Shown: positions 32,094-41,639 of the stretch, in pieces
Numbering within the stretch: position 1 is the stretch's first letter
Layout: each line of letters opens with the position of its first letter
Program-made: the position numbers and the translations under genes
DNA from: Saprospiraceae bacterium
GTDB lineage: Bacteria; Bacteroidota; Bacteroidia; Chitinophagales; Saprospiraceae
Direction of reading: 5' to 3'
DNA length: 64,000 nucleotides
NCBI GenBank assembly: GCA_020436935.1
Contig: JAGQWX010000014.1
Span: 31,677 to 95,676, forward strand
The notes under the pieces: model-generated
The model's input: the letters and a program-made list of their open reading frames with translations, nothing else
Databases searched by the model: none
Told to the model about the DNA's origin: nothing

Positions 32094-33146
32094 CTACCAT
32101 TTCAATCCAAACAAAGGTCTCAGCCATTTGACCCTCCTGATAGCTTCATACGTGATCATGCAAGAAGCCAGAGTGAATAAAACAAGCAGCACAAACTGGA
32201 GCGGGGCATTGATATTCAAATCAAAAAACAAAAATGCTCCGAGGTATAAAAAGATCATATGGAGAATGTAAACAGGGTAGGCAGCTTCACTCAAATATCG
32301 GATGGTATTATTTTTCGCGCTCAAATACTTGCCACCAAAAGAAAGCAAGGTCAGCATCCAAAGGTAAGATTCAACCGCAACCACCCAGTCTGGCAGATAC
32401 AATACAATAACCTTCATTCTGATCAGGAAAAACAGCATTGCGGGCACAAGCCATAAATACCTCATATTCACGATTTTGTTTTTCAATGCATTGCCACCTG
32501 CAGCAATGACCATTCCTGCCAGAAAACAAATCAGGCCTAAAACAAAGCCGTGGTTGGTTCTGGCATAGAGCTCAAAAGGCCTGGGTTGAAGGATGCCCAC
32601 TTCAACTACCAGTAAGATGGCCGGAATCAACAGCAGGATTGGAGAGGATATCCTTTTCAGAATACCCTCCAATCTGGTGCTGTTTTCATTTTTTTTCAAA
32701 ACATATATCAAAGGAAGAACCAACAATACATAGATGAAGATGTTTGCCAAAAACCACAAATGACCCGGATCAGCATGATAAACATAATCTGAATCATAGT
32801 AAGCTTGTCTGACGTACAAATGGACCGGCACTATGACAAATAAGCCAAATAAAAATGGGAGAAGTATTCTTTTCGTTCTCTCCAGAAGCAGACCGCTCCA
32901 GGATCTGCTTTGCATGGAGAAATATACGCCCATTCCTGACAGCAGGAAAAGCAGCGGTATCCTCCAAACATTGAGCATAGACATGGGCCACCACAGTTCC
33001 GGCCAGAATTTTTTGGCCGTGATAAAGCCTATCATGCCGCCCCAGGGTTGAAAACAAATGGCCACGTGGTAGATGATGAGCAGGCCTATGGCGATAACCC
33101 TTAGACCATCAACATCGTATCTTCTTTCTTTTGTTTTAACACTCAT
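32094..33146 (-). CDS. Acyltransferase family 3 membrane protein
   Basis: The 350-residue protein opens with RRYDVDGLRVIAIGLLIIYH, the hallmark of the acyltransferase-3/OafA family with the active-site His in the first helix. About ten hydrophobic helices follow, with typical loops such as NVWRIPLLFLLSGMGVYF and ADPGHLWFLANIFIYVLLVL. Members O-acylate surface sugars or other envelope acceptors in the cytoplasmic membrane. Its start overlaps the stop of the ankyrin lipoprotein gene by four bases (ATGA), implying coupled translation. The acceptor substrate cannot be predicted. Confidence 0.87.
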   Translation of the reverse strand: MSVKTKERRYDVDGLRVIAIGLLIIYHVAICFQPWGGMIGFITAKKFWPELWWPMSMLNVWRIPLLFLLSGMGVYFSMQSRSWSGLLLERTKRILLPFLFGLFVIVPVHLYVRQAYYDSDYVYHADPGHLWFLANIFIYVLLVLPLIYVLKKNENSTRLEGILKRISSPILLLIPAILLVVEVGILQPRPFELYARTNHGFVLGLICFLAGMVIAAGGNALKNKIVNMRYLWLVPAMLFFLIRMKVIVLYLPDWVVAVESYLWMLTLLSFGGKYLSAKNNTIRYLSEAAYPVYILHMIFLYLGAFLFFDLNINAPLQFVLLVLFTLASCMITYEAIRRVKWLRPLFGLKW

Positions 33147-33721
33147 TTCTGGAGCATTTCTGCGATGACCGGACGTTCTGATTTAATGTATTCATAGTCG
33201 AGTTGGAGTCCCATAGGGCCCAAAGCCTGACCCATCATGTCATAGGCTTCTTTTACCTCGTCAAATGATCCGGAAACATTGTCGTATGCCGTTGCTCCAT
33301 ACTTGTTTTTGATGGTGGTGTCTGCATTGTTGTCCAAGAGAAGTTGTACAATGTCCGGACGACAGAAAAAGGCAGCGGTGTGCAAAGCTGTAGATCCGTC
33401 ATTGTTTTGAAAATTGATGTCAGCTCCTGCCTTTAATAACATTTCCGCCATTCTTGTTTTCCCGAAAACAGCAGCACTGATCAATGGACTTGACCCGCCA
33501 AATCGGTCCCTCACATTCAAATCACCTCCACCATCAATGTATGCCTTTATTCCAAGACTGTCATCTGATAGGACCATGGTGTGAGGATCTGATTCTGGTA
33601 AATTCAAAGATTCATTCTGATCTACTTTGTTTCCTTCCTGTTTGCAGGAGATAAAAAGTAGGCTTGATATAGATATAGCACCAAGCATCATTAAATACAT
33701 CAGGAGATTTGATTTTTTCAT
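33143..33721 (-). CDS. Ankyrin-repeat lipoprotein
   Basis: A lipoprotein signal (LLMYLMMLGAISISSLLFIS then Cys27) precedes about three ankyrin repeats, recognisable as SPLISAAVFGKTRMAEMLLK, then GADINFQNNDGSTALHTAA and LLLDNNADTTIKNKYGATA. It should sit in the periplasm, anchored to a membrane, and act through protein binding. It is the first gene of a two-gene unit with the acyltransferase. A regulatory or scaffolding role for that enzyme is conceivable but unproved. Confidence 0.85.
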   Translation of the reverse strand: MKKSNLLMYLMMLGAISISSLLFISCKQEGNKVDQNESLNLPESDPHTMVLSDDSLGIKAYIDGGGDLNVRDRFGGSSPLISAAVFGKTRMAEMLLKAGADINFQNNDGSTALHTAAFFCRPDIVQLLLDNNADTTIKNKYGATAYDNVSGSFDEVKEAYDMMGQALGPMGLQLDYEYIKSERPVIAEMLQK

Positions 33722-33957
33722 TTTTAATATTTTTGATGCGAAGCTATGATGAGCACGATGCTGACTGTTATCAAGACTTCTTCAAGTCTTGTCAATCTTG
33801 AGTCATGAGATATAAATTTTCAATCATTCGTATAAAAAAACACGCAGAATGCCTCTTCTCAAAGGTTTTTAAAGAGAGTAAAATGGAAATATGCTTTTCT
33901 TTATGACTCCTTATTATTGCTTTGGAATAGGTCCTTGCATGGATATCATTTTGGATA

Positions 33958-36144
33958 ATGAGTTTCGAAAGACGAACAAGAGTCTTTCAAAGTATAAATC
34001 AATCAATAAAAATTACATTTATTAAATGGGCAAATCTATTGCTGAATGCCATACCTTTGAATGGTGCTTTCACCGATGAAACCATGGATGAACAACAGCC
34101 AATACCTTCAGAATTTTTAACTGAATTATCACAGACCTTACTCCTCCACCTGTCAGAAGAGAACTTTGGACCTTCTGAGCTTGCCCAAGCCATGCACATG
34201 AGTCGGTCGAGCCTGCTTCGAAAAGTCAAAAAAGAAAGCCAGCTTTCAGTCAGCCAATTCATCAATCAGTTCAGATTGGAAAAGGCGAAAGAAATGCTCA
34301 GAGTGACGGATAAAAATGTTTCTGAAGTGGCAATGGCAGTTGGGTTCGGCAGTACTTCCTATTTTGTCAAATGCTTTAGAGAAAGATATGGCTATCCGCC
34401 GGGTGAAGAAAACAACAGACCCGAAGCTGCAAGACCCATCAACATTGAGGTGGAAAGCAAAAGGAAGCAACCATGGCTTACCATTGCAGGTGGAGTGACC
34501 CTCATTGTTGTCATTCTTGCGCTTATTTGGAATTTCAAAGTCAACCAATCAGAGGTCAGTACAGAAAAGTCAATTGTTGTCCTGCCCTTCATCAACGACA
34601 GTGGTGACTCCACCAACAGGTATCTCATTGATGGTCTGATGGAAGCCACGCTCAACAATCTGCAGAAAATAAAGGGCTTGAAAGTGTTGAGTAGGACTAC
34701 TTCAGAAAAGTACAGAAACGCACATCTTACAGCCAAAGAGATAGCGGAAGAGCTTGCTGTGACCTACGTCGTAGAAGGTAGTGGCCAGAAAATTGGTGAT
34801 AAAATTATACTCAACATACAGTTGATCCTGGGACAGTCAGATCAAAGAATGTGGACAAGGCAGTACCGGAGAGAATTGACTGACTTGTTTAGCCTTCAGG
34901 ATGAAGTAGCCAGAGACATAGCCGATAGGATAGAAGTGGTGTTGACGCCTTCAGAAACTGCCCGAATATCAAAGCTTGCGACCAGTAGCCCTGAAGCCTA
35001 TGATTTGTTCATGAAGGGCGCGGAGCAGATGAAACAAGGGCCGGAATTCGACTTGAATGAAGCATTGCATTATTTTAAAGAAGCCATTAAAATAGATCAG
35101 AAATTTGCCTTAGCACACGCCCTGGCAGCCATGAGTTGTTATTATCTGGATATATACAAGCTGGACAAACCCCATTTAGAAGATCTGCAGTATCATGCTG
35201 ACCAGGCCATGTTGTACGATGCAAGTCTTGGAGAAAGTTATCTTGCTAAAGCCATGTTTTATTTACAAAACAAAGCTTATCCTGAGGCCTTGCCCTTTCT
35301 TGAAAAAGGACTGGAATACAGTCCGAATTCCTATGAATTGATGATACAGCTGGCCGATTACTATGGAACTTACATGCCCAATACCAGTAAATATCTGCAT
35401 TATGCACTAAGAGCTCAACGTCTCAACCCAACTGAAAAGGACCTGGTGAAACAAAGCTACAACTACACAAGGATAGGAAATGCCCTCGCTCAGACGGGTT
35501 TTGCTGATGAGTCGATCGATTATTTGAAAAAGGCAATCGGACTGTACCCTGAAAATGCCTATGCCTCCTACATACTGGCCTTCGCTCAATACGCCAAATC
35601 CAGAGACCTCAAATCCACACTCTCTTCATTGCAGAAAGAATTTGCCAGAGACAGCAATAGGGTAGACATCCTCAAGGACATCGGAAAGGTGCAGTATTAT
35701 CTCCGCGATTTTAAAGCGGCAGCTAATACTTTTGATGCATATGAGGAACTCAGTCAGATCCAACATCTGGACGCTTACGACCACGAAAGCCTGTTGTTTG
35801 CCAAAACTTACCAAATGGTCGGAAGAACTGCAGATGCCAAACTTTATGCCGACAAATACAGCTCATTTCTTAAAAGGGATAAAAGCGCCTACAATGAATT
35901 GGGCATGGCCATGTATCAAAGTTATTTGGGCAATCAGTCTGCATCATTAAAACACTTTGAAGCTTTCTCCAAGGAGAACCAACTCCAATATTGGTTGGTG
36001 TTGTTTCTGGAAGATGACATACTGGTTGACGATTTGAAATCTTCCCCGTCTTTCAAAAAAAGCATGTCCAGAATAAGAAAAAACTTTGAAAAAACCAGGG
36101 AGGAAATTGCCGAACATCTGAAGGAAGAAAAATTCAGAAGTTAA
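33958..36144 (+). CDS. Membrane-bound AraC-type regulator with TolB-like and TPR domains
   Basis: An AraC helix-turn-helix pair is at the N-terminus (about 45-150: FGPSELAQAMHMSRSSLLRK and VSEVAMAVGFGSTSYFVKCF). One transmembrane helix (about 175-196, LTIAGGVTLIVVILALIW) links to a periplasmic FlgO/TolB-like domain (SIVVLPFINDSGD to VLTPSE, about 210-340) and about eight TPR-like repeats to residue 700. DNA binding is thus inside and protein-interaction repeats outside the cytoplasmic membrane, a one-component transmembrane sensor layout. The first 42 residues are not part of a known domain; ATG 34084 is an alternative start. It stands alone between divergent and convergent neighbours, so targets cannot be read. 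Confidence 0.85.
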   Translation: MSFERRTRVFQSINQSIKITFIKWANLLLNAIPLNGAFTDETMDEQQPIPSEFLTELSQTLLLHLSEENFGPSELAQAMHMSRSSLLRKVKKESQLSVSQFINQFRLEKAKEMLRVTDKNVSEVAMAVGFGSTSYFVKCFRERYGYPPGEENNRPEAARPINIEVESKRKQPWLTIAGGVTLIVVILALIWNFKVNQSEVSTEKSIVVLPFINDSGDSTNRYLIDGLMEATLNNLQKIKGLKVLSRTTSEKYRNAHLTAKEIAEELAVTYVVEGSGQKIGDKIILNIQLILGQSDQRMWTRQYRRELTDLFSLQDEVARDIADRIEVVLTPSETARISKLATSSPEAYDLFMKGAEQMKQGPEFDLNEALHYFKEAIKIDQKFALAHALAAMSCYYLDIYKLDKPHLEDLQYHADQAMLYDASLGESYLAKAMFYLQNKAYPEALPFLEKGLEYSPNSYELMIQLADYYGTYMPNTSKYLHYALRAQRLNPTEKDLVKQSYNYTRIGNALAQTGFADESIDYLKKAIGLYPENAYASYILAFAQYAKSRDLKSTLSSLQKEFARDSNRVDILKDIGKVQYYLRDFKAAANTFDAYEELSQIQHLDAYDHESLLFAKTYQMVGRTADAKLYADKYSSFLKRDKSAYNELGMAMYQSYLGNQSASLKHFEAFSKENQLQYWLVLFLEDDILVDDLKSSPSFKKSMSRIRKNFEKTREEIAEHLKEEKFRS

Positions 36145-36169
36145 TAAGGTGGAATGTTTTTCCCATGCT

Positions 36170-37423
36170 TTAATCAAGGAGAGTGATGTCGCCATGAAAG
36201 AAAAACTCTTCCTCTTCATCTACACCCTTTATTAGGTACGAAAATACCTGAGGGCCGTATTTGTTCTCCGGTATCCAACAAGATTCTATTCCTTTGCTTT
36301 TGAAAACTATATTCCCCCACCTGTCAAATATGGTGAGTGTCGCATCCTGCATGCAAGGCAATTGAGGCATGCATATTTGATTGTTCCTCTGAGATGACCG
36401 GGTGATGATGTTTGGCATTCTGGATTCACAAACATCCTTGACTTTAACGTTTACGCAGCCCTCAGTAATACAGCCTCCAATATTGGATTGTACACAATAC
36501 TTACCGCTAAATTTGGGACTGACCATGGTTTGTTTACAGGAATTACATTCAATGGATTCTCCTTCGGTCCAATAGACGTTGCCTGGGCTTATTGCTTCCA
36601 GCATCAAACTTTGTCCTGATTTGATGGTGGTGTCCGGGGGTAAAACCAAAGGGGGACTATCTACTGCGATGAATCTAAAAACTTTTTCATTTTTACAATT
36701 GCCATTTCTGGACGAGATGACTAAAGTTTTTTCTCCAGGACTGGAAGCTTTGTAAGTTATGGAGCCATTCAAACCAAGGATTCTGCTATTACCTATGTAC
36801 GTAAGCCCCTGCACCGATTTAACCGTCACCGAAAACTCACTGTTTATACAAACGGTATCAGGAACGTCTGTGATCTCCAAATCCGGTACAGGCTGCACTC
36901 TGATAAAAAATTGGCTGTCTGCTGTGCACATTTGATCAGATCGTGCCAACAACTTTACACCGTAAAAACCTTGATTCAGAGGCCCTGTAGAAATGCGTGC
37001 TCCATCTGCTGTAAATACCAAACCTTCGGTACTTGTCCACTGGAAGTCGTATGGACCTGATGCCTCTAGCTCGATGGATTCACCGTGGCAGATGATGGTT
37101 GTACCATTCAAGGATATGACAGGCCGAGGGTGGATAATGACTTCCGTTGTCAGAGTATCAAAATTTCCATCTTTCCATCTGACAAGTCTATAGATTCCTG
37201 CATTCAAACTGGTGGTATTGACAATGCTTATCCTGGCATTGGTTGAAGTGAAATCATTGGGCCCTGACCAGAAGTAGGAATCGCCACCGCTGGCCTCCAA
37301 TTCCAGCGTGTCAGCAACACATATTGGGGAATTGCTGGATACGCCAATGCTGTCAACACCAGATTGACCTGCCAGCGCCCAATGAGCGCATAACAAATAA
37401 ATGACTGTAAAAGGTCTGATCAT
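36170..37423 (-). CDS. Secreted Ig-like protein with T9SS type B (CHU_C-like) sorting domain
   Basis: A signal peptide (FTVIYLLCAHWALAGQ) precedes about 310 residues of beta-sandwich sequence with repeating motifs, such as CVADTLELEASGGDSYFWSG, then CHGESIELEASGPYDFQW and CINSEFSVTVKSVQG, resembling Ig/PKD-like repeats of large adhesins. The C-terminus has the type B gliding-associated layout: LTIFDRWGNIVFKSKG, a conserved Trp, YGPQVFSYLIKG and a final FFHGDITLLD. The protein is probably secreted through the type IX system and attached at the surface. At 417 residues it is short for this class. Neighbours suggest no partner. Confidence 0.82.
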   Translation of the reverse strand: MIRPFTVIYLLCAHWALAGQSGVDSIGVSSNSPICVADTLELEASGGDSYFWSGPNDFTSTNARISIVNTTSLNAGIYRLVRWKDGNFDTLTTEVIIHPRPVISLNGTTIICHGESIELEASGPYDFQWTSTEGLVFTADGARISTGPLNQGFYGVKLLARSDQMCTADSQFFIRVQPVPDLEITDVPDTVCINSEFSVTVKSVQGLTYIGNSRILGLNGSITYKASSPGEKTLVISSRNGNCKNEKVFRFIAVDSPPLVLPPDTTIKSGQSLMLEAISPGNVYWTEGESIECNSCKQTMVSPKFSGKYCVQSNIGGCITEGCVNVKVKDVCESRMPNIITRSSQRNNQICMPQLPCMQDATLTIFDRWGNIVFKSKGIESCWIPENKYGPQVFSYLIKGVDEEEEFFFHGDITLLD

Positions 37424-37696
37424 GTGTTATGGTATCATTTGTACTATGACGTAAATTAGGGTCCATGAAGTTGGTAATTGTCAGAGTAATGATCAATGGT
37501 GGCATGATTTGGGAGATGTCCTGGCCAGATCAATAGACAAAACATGTCGATGATATTCATTTTTCTCATCAAATTATCAAACTATAAAACGATATTTTCA
37601 CAAGAAATGGAACATGCCCAGCATTCAACTGAACTATCAATAAATAGGAGGTATCCCACTAAATACCCATCGTTGTAACCATGCACCGTCTCCTCA

Positions 37697-38419
37697 CTAA
37701 GAGATCAGCTTGCCGGTCTCATCCCATTCTGCTACAATATCCCGATTTGATTGGTCCACACATTTGGCCAACCACTCCTCCTCATAGGCAAAGCCATGTT
37801 CTTTGAGGATGTCTTCCGGCACGCCATCCCATATGTTCGGGCGATTGCCGACGTATCCCAGGTCGTCCAGTCCCATTTTACTGGTGTAATAACCTGTCAA
37901 GGTCAATCCGCGCATACGGTCAAAGAAGTTGATGCCCTGAGAAAAAATGGCCTTGCTGCCATCTTTATCGGGATAAGCAATGTCTTCGACGATGGATATC
38001 TGCTCTTCTTTAGTGAGGGAAATGAACTCTTTATTGTACCTCTTATTGGATTCTCCATCGAGCCACATCAGACCTCCGCGCATGGGCAGCTGGTGGTTGG
38101 GCATGTCTTTGACTATGAATTCAATAAAATCGGGAACTCCGGCATCTGTAGCGCTGCCTGCTTCTCCCTGAGATGGCAGGATGATGTCACAAAGCACGGC
38201 AATCGTTGAAAGTTCGTGCTCATTAAGGTAGATTTCCTCACGCAATCTGGCATCACGAGCTGCCTCTTCCGGAGTTCTTCCATACAAACCGTTTTCTCCT
38301 GTTCCTTTGGCTGGAGTTTCTGCCGGTTTTTCACCTGGCTTACAGCCTATGAAGCTGGTGAGGTTGGCACCAGCTACACCGCTGATGAGCAAAGTCCTCA
38401 AAGTATCTCTTCTATCCAT
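37697..38419 (-). CDS. Gluconate 2-dehydrogenase subunit 3-like protein with Tat lipoprotein signal
   Basis: The N-terminus DRRDTLRTLLISGVAGANL has a twin arginine followed by a hydrophobic stretch and a potential lipidation Cys (FIGC, residue 26), fitting Tat export. The mature part matches the small subunit of GMC-type dehydrogenases: LNEHELSTIAVLCDIILPS, GVPDFIEFIVKDM, and RMRGLTLTGYYTSKMG. It should escort and stabilise the flavoprotein encoded three bases upstream in the same operon. Family length is typical at 240 residues. The sugar or alcohol oxidised is not evident. Confidence 0.87.
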   Translation of the reverse strand: MDRRDTLRTLLISGVAGANLTSFIGCKPGEKPAETPAKGTGENGLYGRTPEEAARDARLREEIYLNEHELSTIAVLCDIILPSQGEAGSATDAGVPDFIEFIVKDMPNHQLPMRGGLMWLDGESNKRYNKEFISLTKEEQISIVEDIAYPDKDGSKAIFSQGINFFDRMRGLTLTGYYTSKMGLDDLGYVGNRPNIWDGVPEDILKEHGFAYEEEWLAKCVDQSNRDIVAEWDETGKLIS

Positions 38420-38422
38420 GGT

Positions 38423-40141
38423 TTACAGGTTTTGTTTTTTCAATTGGTCAACAATATATTCTGATGTTCTCATCGACAATGCGAGAATGGTCCAGGTACA
38501 GTTTTTATCTGCCTGAGATACGAACGGCCCTGCGTCTACCACAAAGACATTGTCGGAGTCGTGGAGGGCGCAGTATTTATTGGTCACCGAGGTTTTTGGA
38601 TCGTTGCCCATCCTGGTGGTACCTACTTCGTGGATGATCTGCCCAGGTGCCAAAAGTCCATAGTCTTTGTCTTTACCCGGCTTGTCTCCAAGCACAATGC
38701 CACCCATGTTATGGGTGATTTCATCGAAGGTTTCAATCATATGTTTGGCCTGGAGTCTCTCGTAATCCGACCAGCGATAATCAAAACGCAATACAGGAAT
38801 ACCGAACTGATCGACCACATTGGGGTCAATTTCACACCTGTTTTCATATCGGGCTATAGCTTCGCCCCGTCCGGCAAATCCGAAAATGGCTCCGTAAAAT
38901 CGCTTGACATCGTCGCGCAACTTGTTGCCATAACCGCCCACCTCTTCACCGATGTATTTGTTCATCGCGTGTGAATCATAAGCAAATCCATAAGATGGCA
39001 TGCCCATACCTCCGGAGATCTCGATGTGGTAGCCACGTGGGAAATCCAGTTTTTTATTGTCGCCCCACCATGGAGAATAGACGTGAGCACCTCCTACACC
39101 ATCTTCGTTGTAGCCCGTTTTACGGTTCATCAATGATGGTATCAGAACAGTGCGTCCTGCACCTGTTGAATCATGAAGGTATCGTCCGACATGATCGCTC
39201 GAGTTGCCAAGTCCATTCGGGTGTTGGGTGCTTTTTGAATTGAGTAGAATTCTCGCGGAAGAGCAGGCTGACGCACCAAGTACGACGACCCGGCCTTTCA
39301 TGGTATATTCCTTTCGGTCTTCTTTATTGATATAGGAAACACCCGTTGCACGACCATTTTCGTCAGTCGTCACACTGCGGACCATACAATTGTTGAACAA
39401 ATCCACCTGGCCACCATTGAGGGTTGGAATGATGAGGCAGGAAGATGAAGAGAAATCTCCATAGACAGAACAACCTCTGTTACATTGTTTGCAGTAGAAA
39501 CATACACCACGGCTGTCGTTGAGCTTTTTGGTGAGAATGCTCAGACGGTTGGGTATAGCAGGCACACCTGTTTTTCTGGCACCGTTGATGTAATACATCT
39601 CATGAAGCCTGGGCTTCGGTGCCGGTAAAAAGAAACCGTCCGGATCATTGTATCGACCTTCGTTGCTGCCAAACACACCAATCATTTTGTCGAGCTTGTC
39701 ATAATATGGCTTGATATCCTCATAGCCAATAGGCCAATTCTCACCAAGCCCGTCTACGTCCTTATGCTTGAAATCGATGGGGCCAAAACGAAGGGAAATC
39801 CTTCCCCAGTGGTTGGTTCGTCCGCCCAGCATACGAGAACGCCACCACATGAATTTTGTATCATCCTTGGTGGTATAAGGCTCACCTTCAACTTGCCAGT
39901 CGCCCCAGGATTGGTCAAAATCCCCGAAAGCTCTGGTGCTGCTGGCGCCACGACGAGGTGATTCCCACGGCCACTTGAGCTGCGTACTCGTTTCAGGATC
40001 TTTTGGGTCGTAAAATGGTCCAGCCTCCAGTAAGGCGACCTTCAGGCCTGCATTGGCCAGGATGTTGGTGGCCATGCCGCCACCGGCTCCGGACCCCACG
40101 ATGATGGCATCATAGACCTTCGCCTGCTCTTTGATTTGCAT
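38423..40141 (-). CDS. GMC-family FAD-dependent oxidoreductase, large subunit
   Basis: The FAD dinucleotide motif VGSGAGGGMATNIL is at residues 16-29, followed by the GMC segment MLGGRTNHWGRISLR. A Cys cluster CFYCKQCNRGC lies near residue 220, as in gluconate-dehydrogenase-type members. The C-terminal active-site region has HEVGTTRMG and VVDAGPFVSQADKNCTWTIL, where Asn replaces one of the usual catalytic pair, as is common in the family. It probably oxidises a sugar or polyol in the periplasm and passes electrons to the respiratory chain. It lacks its own signal and likely travels with the Tat-exported small subunit encoded immediately downstream. Confidence 0.9.
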   Translation of the reverse strand: MQIKEQAKVYDAIIVGSGAGGGMATNILANAGLKVALLEAGPFYDPKDPETSTQLKWPWESPRRGASSTRAFGDFDQSWGDWQVEGEPYTTKDDTKFMWWRSRMLGGRTNHWGRISLRFGPIDFKHKDVDGLGENWPIGYEDIKPYYDKLDKMIGVFGSNEGRYNDPDGFFLPAPKPRLHEMYYINGARKTGVPAIPNRLSILTKKLNDSRGVCFYCKQCNRGCSVYGDFSSSSCLIIPTLNGGQVDLFNNCMVRSVTTDENGRATGVSYINKEDRKEYTMKGRVVVLGASACSSARILLNSKSTQHPNGLGNSSDHVGRYLHDSTGAGRTVLIPSLMNRKTGYNEDGVGGAHVYSPWWGDNKKLDFPRGYHIEISGGMGMPSYGFAYDSHAMNKYIGEEVGGYGNKLRDDVKRFYGAIFGFAGRGEAIARYENRCEIDPNVVDQFGIPVLRFDYRWSDYERLQAKHMIETFDEITHNMGGIVLGDKPGKDKDYGLLAPGQIIHEVGTTRMGNDPKTSVTNKYCALHDSDNVFVVDAGPFVSQADKNCTWTILALSMRTSEYIVDQLKKQNL

Positions 40142-40408
40142 ATTCCAATGGTTTGAGCAGGTAAGTTAAAAAAAGGGTGGGGGATGGCAAAAAGTTTTTT
40201 TTTGGTGTGGTGTTAGCGTTTTATATTCAAGACGAAAAAACTTTTGTAAAATCCTATTAAGGAATATTCAACGATTCATCCTAAACAAACAAAATACTAT
40301 TTGAATGTTTTAATCCTTAAATTAGATTGAAAGTGAAGTTTACTTTTTGACTGATAATAAAGCTTTCTGAAAAAACTTTTGTCAATTGCATGCTAAATCA
40401 TTATTTTA

Positions 40409-41491
40409 TTATATGACCAAGCCCCGTATTTTTCCGGTGTTCAGTTTTAAATTAAGAAGTCCTACTATGCCTAGCGATAATGCCAATATTATCAAACTCC
40501 ACTGTCCGAGAGTCGGTACTGGAAGGTCATCAGCGATCATTTCTATTCCGGCGATGGTGGTAATTGGAGTTGGTGAAAACTTCCTCGCTCTAAGCCAATC
40601 CACTTGCATGAAATTGCCTGATCCACTCGAGATTCCGCCGATTCCAACTGCAAGATCACTGTCAAGGGCATATAAATTATCTGTGCTGCTAAAATCAGCT
40701 ACAGTTGGAAACTTGGCCCTAAGATCACCAGTTGCAACCCATGTAAGTGACCATAAGCCATTTGAATTTGTATACCCAAATAAAGGAGACGCCCAATTAT
40801 GACCTTGACACAATCCTGCGGTTGATCCCTGCACAGAGATTCGTATGTCTGGTATGCTAACATTAGCCATAAGGCCATATGTTCTATAGTCTGTTTTGTA
40901 GAGATATATGGCTGGCCAGTTTCCAGAAACGCCCATGACCATTGCTTCAATTGTATATGAACTTCCTTGTGTCAAAAGAAAGTCACTAAGATAAACTCCA
41001 GAATTGGTCCAATTGATAGTACCATAAGCACCATCAGTGGTAATACTTCCATTTCCACAACTATCTACAAAATTAAATTGACTATCATTAAAGTCTTCTA
41101 AAAAATCAAAAGTACAATTTCCATTTTCTGTGGAAGTTGCCGCAGGATTACCATATTGCAAGGTGATAGTAGTAGAAGCAGCTTGTGGGATAGATGAAAC
41201 TTTTACCCAGATTGTTGTATTCGTTGTATTGAGACCTGATTCAATAGAGTGGCACAGTGGATTACAGGCATTGTCAAAAAATCTGATGTCACTTCCATCT
41301 GCATTCATTTTGCCCGCACTGATCAGATCCGAAGTATTCAACGTTATGCTGACCTGATGATTATTTAGATTTTGGCTACCAGCAGTGTTATCTACTGTAT
41401 AATTTACATAATATTCAAAACCTGGTATACATTGCGCACTTAAATTAAACGCAACCAAAATGGATAAAATGACTGGGATTAACTTTGACAT
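40409..41491 (-). CDS. DUF2341 secreted protein with VPTL-W (IPTL-CTERM-like) sorting signal
   Basis: ATG 41491 starts a clean signal peptide (LIPVILSILVAFNLSAQ); upstream in-frame codons to 41623 are AT-rich and lack features. The N-terminal half matches DUF2341 (YYVNYTVDNTAGSQNLNNHQ, IRFFDNACNPLCHSIESG, TTIWVKVSSIPQAASTTITL), a beta-sandwich seen in surface proteins. The tail VPTLGQWSLIILALSLGIVG followed by basic residues is an IPTL-CTERM-like signal, the third in this window after the PKD pair at 22-23.7 kb. A sorting protease is presumably encoded elsewhere in the genome. It is probably monocistronic, divergent from the gene at 41640. Confidence 0.82.
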   Translation of the reverse strand: MSKLIPVILSILVAFNLSAQCIPGFEYYVNYTVDNTAGSQNLNNHQVSITLNTSDLISAGKMNADGSDIRFFDNACNPLCHSIESGLNTTNTTIWVKVSSIPQAASTTITLQYGNPAATSTENGNCTFDFLEDFNDSQFNFVDSCGNGSITTDGAYGTINWTNSGVYLSDFLLTQGSSYTIEAMVMGVSGNWPAIYLYKTDYRTYGLMANVSIPDIRISVQGSTAGLCQGHNWASPLFGYTNSNGLWSLTWVATGDLRAKFPTVADFSSTDNLYALDSDLAVGIGGISSGSGNFMQVDWLRARKFSPTPITTIAGIEMIADDLPVPTLGQWSLIILALSLGIVGLLNLKLNTGKIRGLVI

Positions 41492-41639
41492 AAATTCTGA
41501 TTTGAGGCAATAATAGAAAAATTTCACAAATAGAAAAAATTTTGCAAAGTTAAAATTCAAAGGTTTTTTCTGATTAAACTTTATATTCCTTTTATCAAGA
41601 TAAACACAGACATTTGCCTTCATTCAAAAACAGCCTACC

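Noticed and set aside
31136..32127. Minus-strand ORFs of about 60-77 codons in the composite repeat
   Set aside because: They recur with the repeats, change frame between copies and encode low-complexity sequence, so they are by-products of the repeats.
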